A DNA stretch of 14,013 nt, from assembly GCA_050943315.1 (NCBI GenBank), contig JBMNOY010000058.1, forward strand, positions 1 to 14,013, read 5' to 3'. Positions 13,976 through 14,013 of this stretch are shown piece by piece. The first letter of the stretch is position 1. Every line of letters begins with the position of its first letter. Under the pieces are notes generated by a model. That model had not been told where the DNA came from, did not search any database, and saw only the letters and a list, made by a program, of their open reading frames with translations. Made by a program: the position numbers and the translations under genes. The stretch comes from JBDKUD01 sp050943315 (GTDB lineage: Bacteria; Bacillota; Syntrophomonadia; Syntrophomonadales; Syntrophomonadaceae).

Positions 13976-14013
13976 AAGTAAATCCGCGCAAAATTTTCGA
14001 TTGCCCGAGAAGA

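Noticed and set aside
13976..14013. Partial minus-strand gene at the right edge
   Set aside because: The stretch is too short, all three frames are open for part of it, and no product can be recognised; only the terminator-like hairpin is reported.

Overview
The window looks like chromosomal DNA from an anaerobic, spore-forming Firmicute, most likely a Syntrophomonas-like clostridium. The reasons are a CotF-type spore coat protein, a VanW/G5 envelope protein, an IreB homologue, strong AGGAGG-type ribosome binding sites, frequent TTG and GTG starts, and a gene order matching the Bacillus subtilis yrrD-yrrI-alaS-yrzL-yrrK-yrzB-yrrL-yrrN/O neighbourhood. The genus is an inference; no database search was possible. 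All well-supported genes lie on the minus strand, so transcription runs from right to left.

Right part (about 14.0 to 11.9 kb): a terminator-like hairpin for an off-window gene and a tandem GGGGACGGTT repeat come first. A tight cluster follows: a PRC-barrel protein (YrrD-like), a 58-aa zinc-ribbon protein whose GTG start overlaps the PRC-barrel stop, a 64-aa membrane-anchored protein, and an AI-2E/YrrI-family permease. Middle (11.9 to 8.75 kb): alaS (GTG start, TTGACA promoter candidate, no T-box seen) and ireB, closed by a strong terminator. Between 8.74 and 6.95 kb are an aldo/keto reductase with a C-terminal double [4Fe-4S] ferredoxin domain, ruvX, and a DUF1292 (YrzB-like) gene that has its own good promoter and terminator.

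Left part (6.9 to 0.2 kb): a VanW/G5 protein and mltG separated by 3 nt, then a U32-family protein (TrhP/YrrN-O-like), a small DUF4911-like gene, a class B penicillin-binding protein and a CotF-like ferritin-fold coat protein. Themes are translation and tRNA (alaS, U32), cell envelope (vanW, mltG, PBP, IreB, the permease), Holliday junction/rRNA processing (ruvX) and sporulation (coat protein, possibly the PBP).

Most of the window is ordinary conserved core. The points worth a second look are: (1) the DUF4911-like gene, which continues in the reading frame of the U32 gene just past its TGA stop and has no ATG, GTG or TTG ahead of its apparently conserved N-terminus; (2) two short genes (DUF4911-like and zinc ribbon) that a 60-residue length cut-off would miss; (3) dispersed GGGGACGGTTCT repeats at the two ends of the window in opposite orientation; (4) a terminator hairpin ending 14 nt before the reductase start codon. 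I found no CRISPR array, no tRNA or rRNA gene, no transposase and no clearly new multi-gene system.
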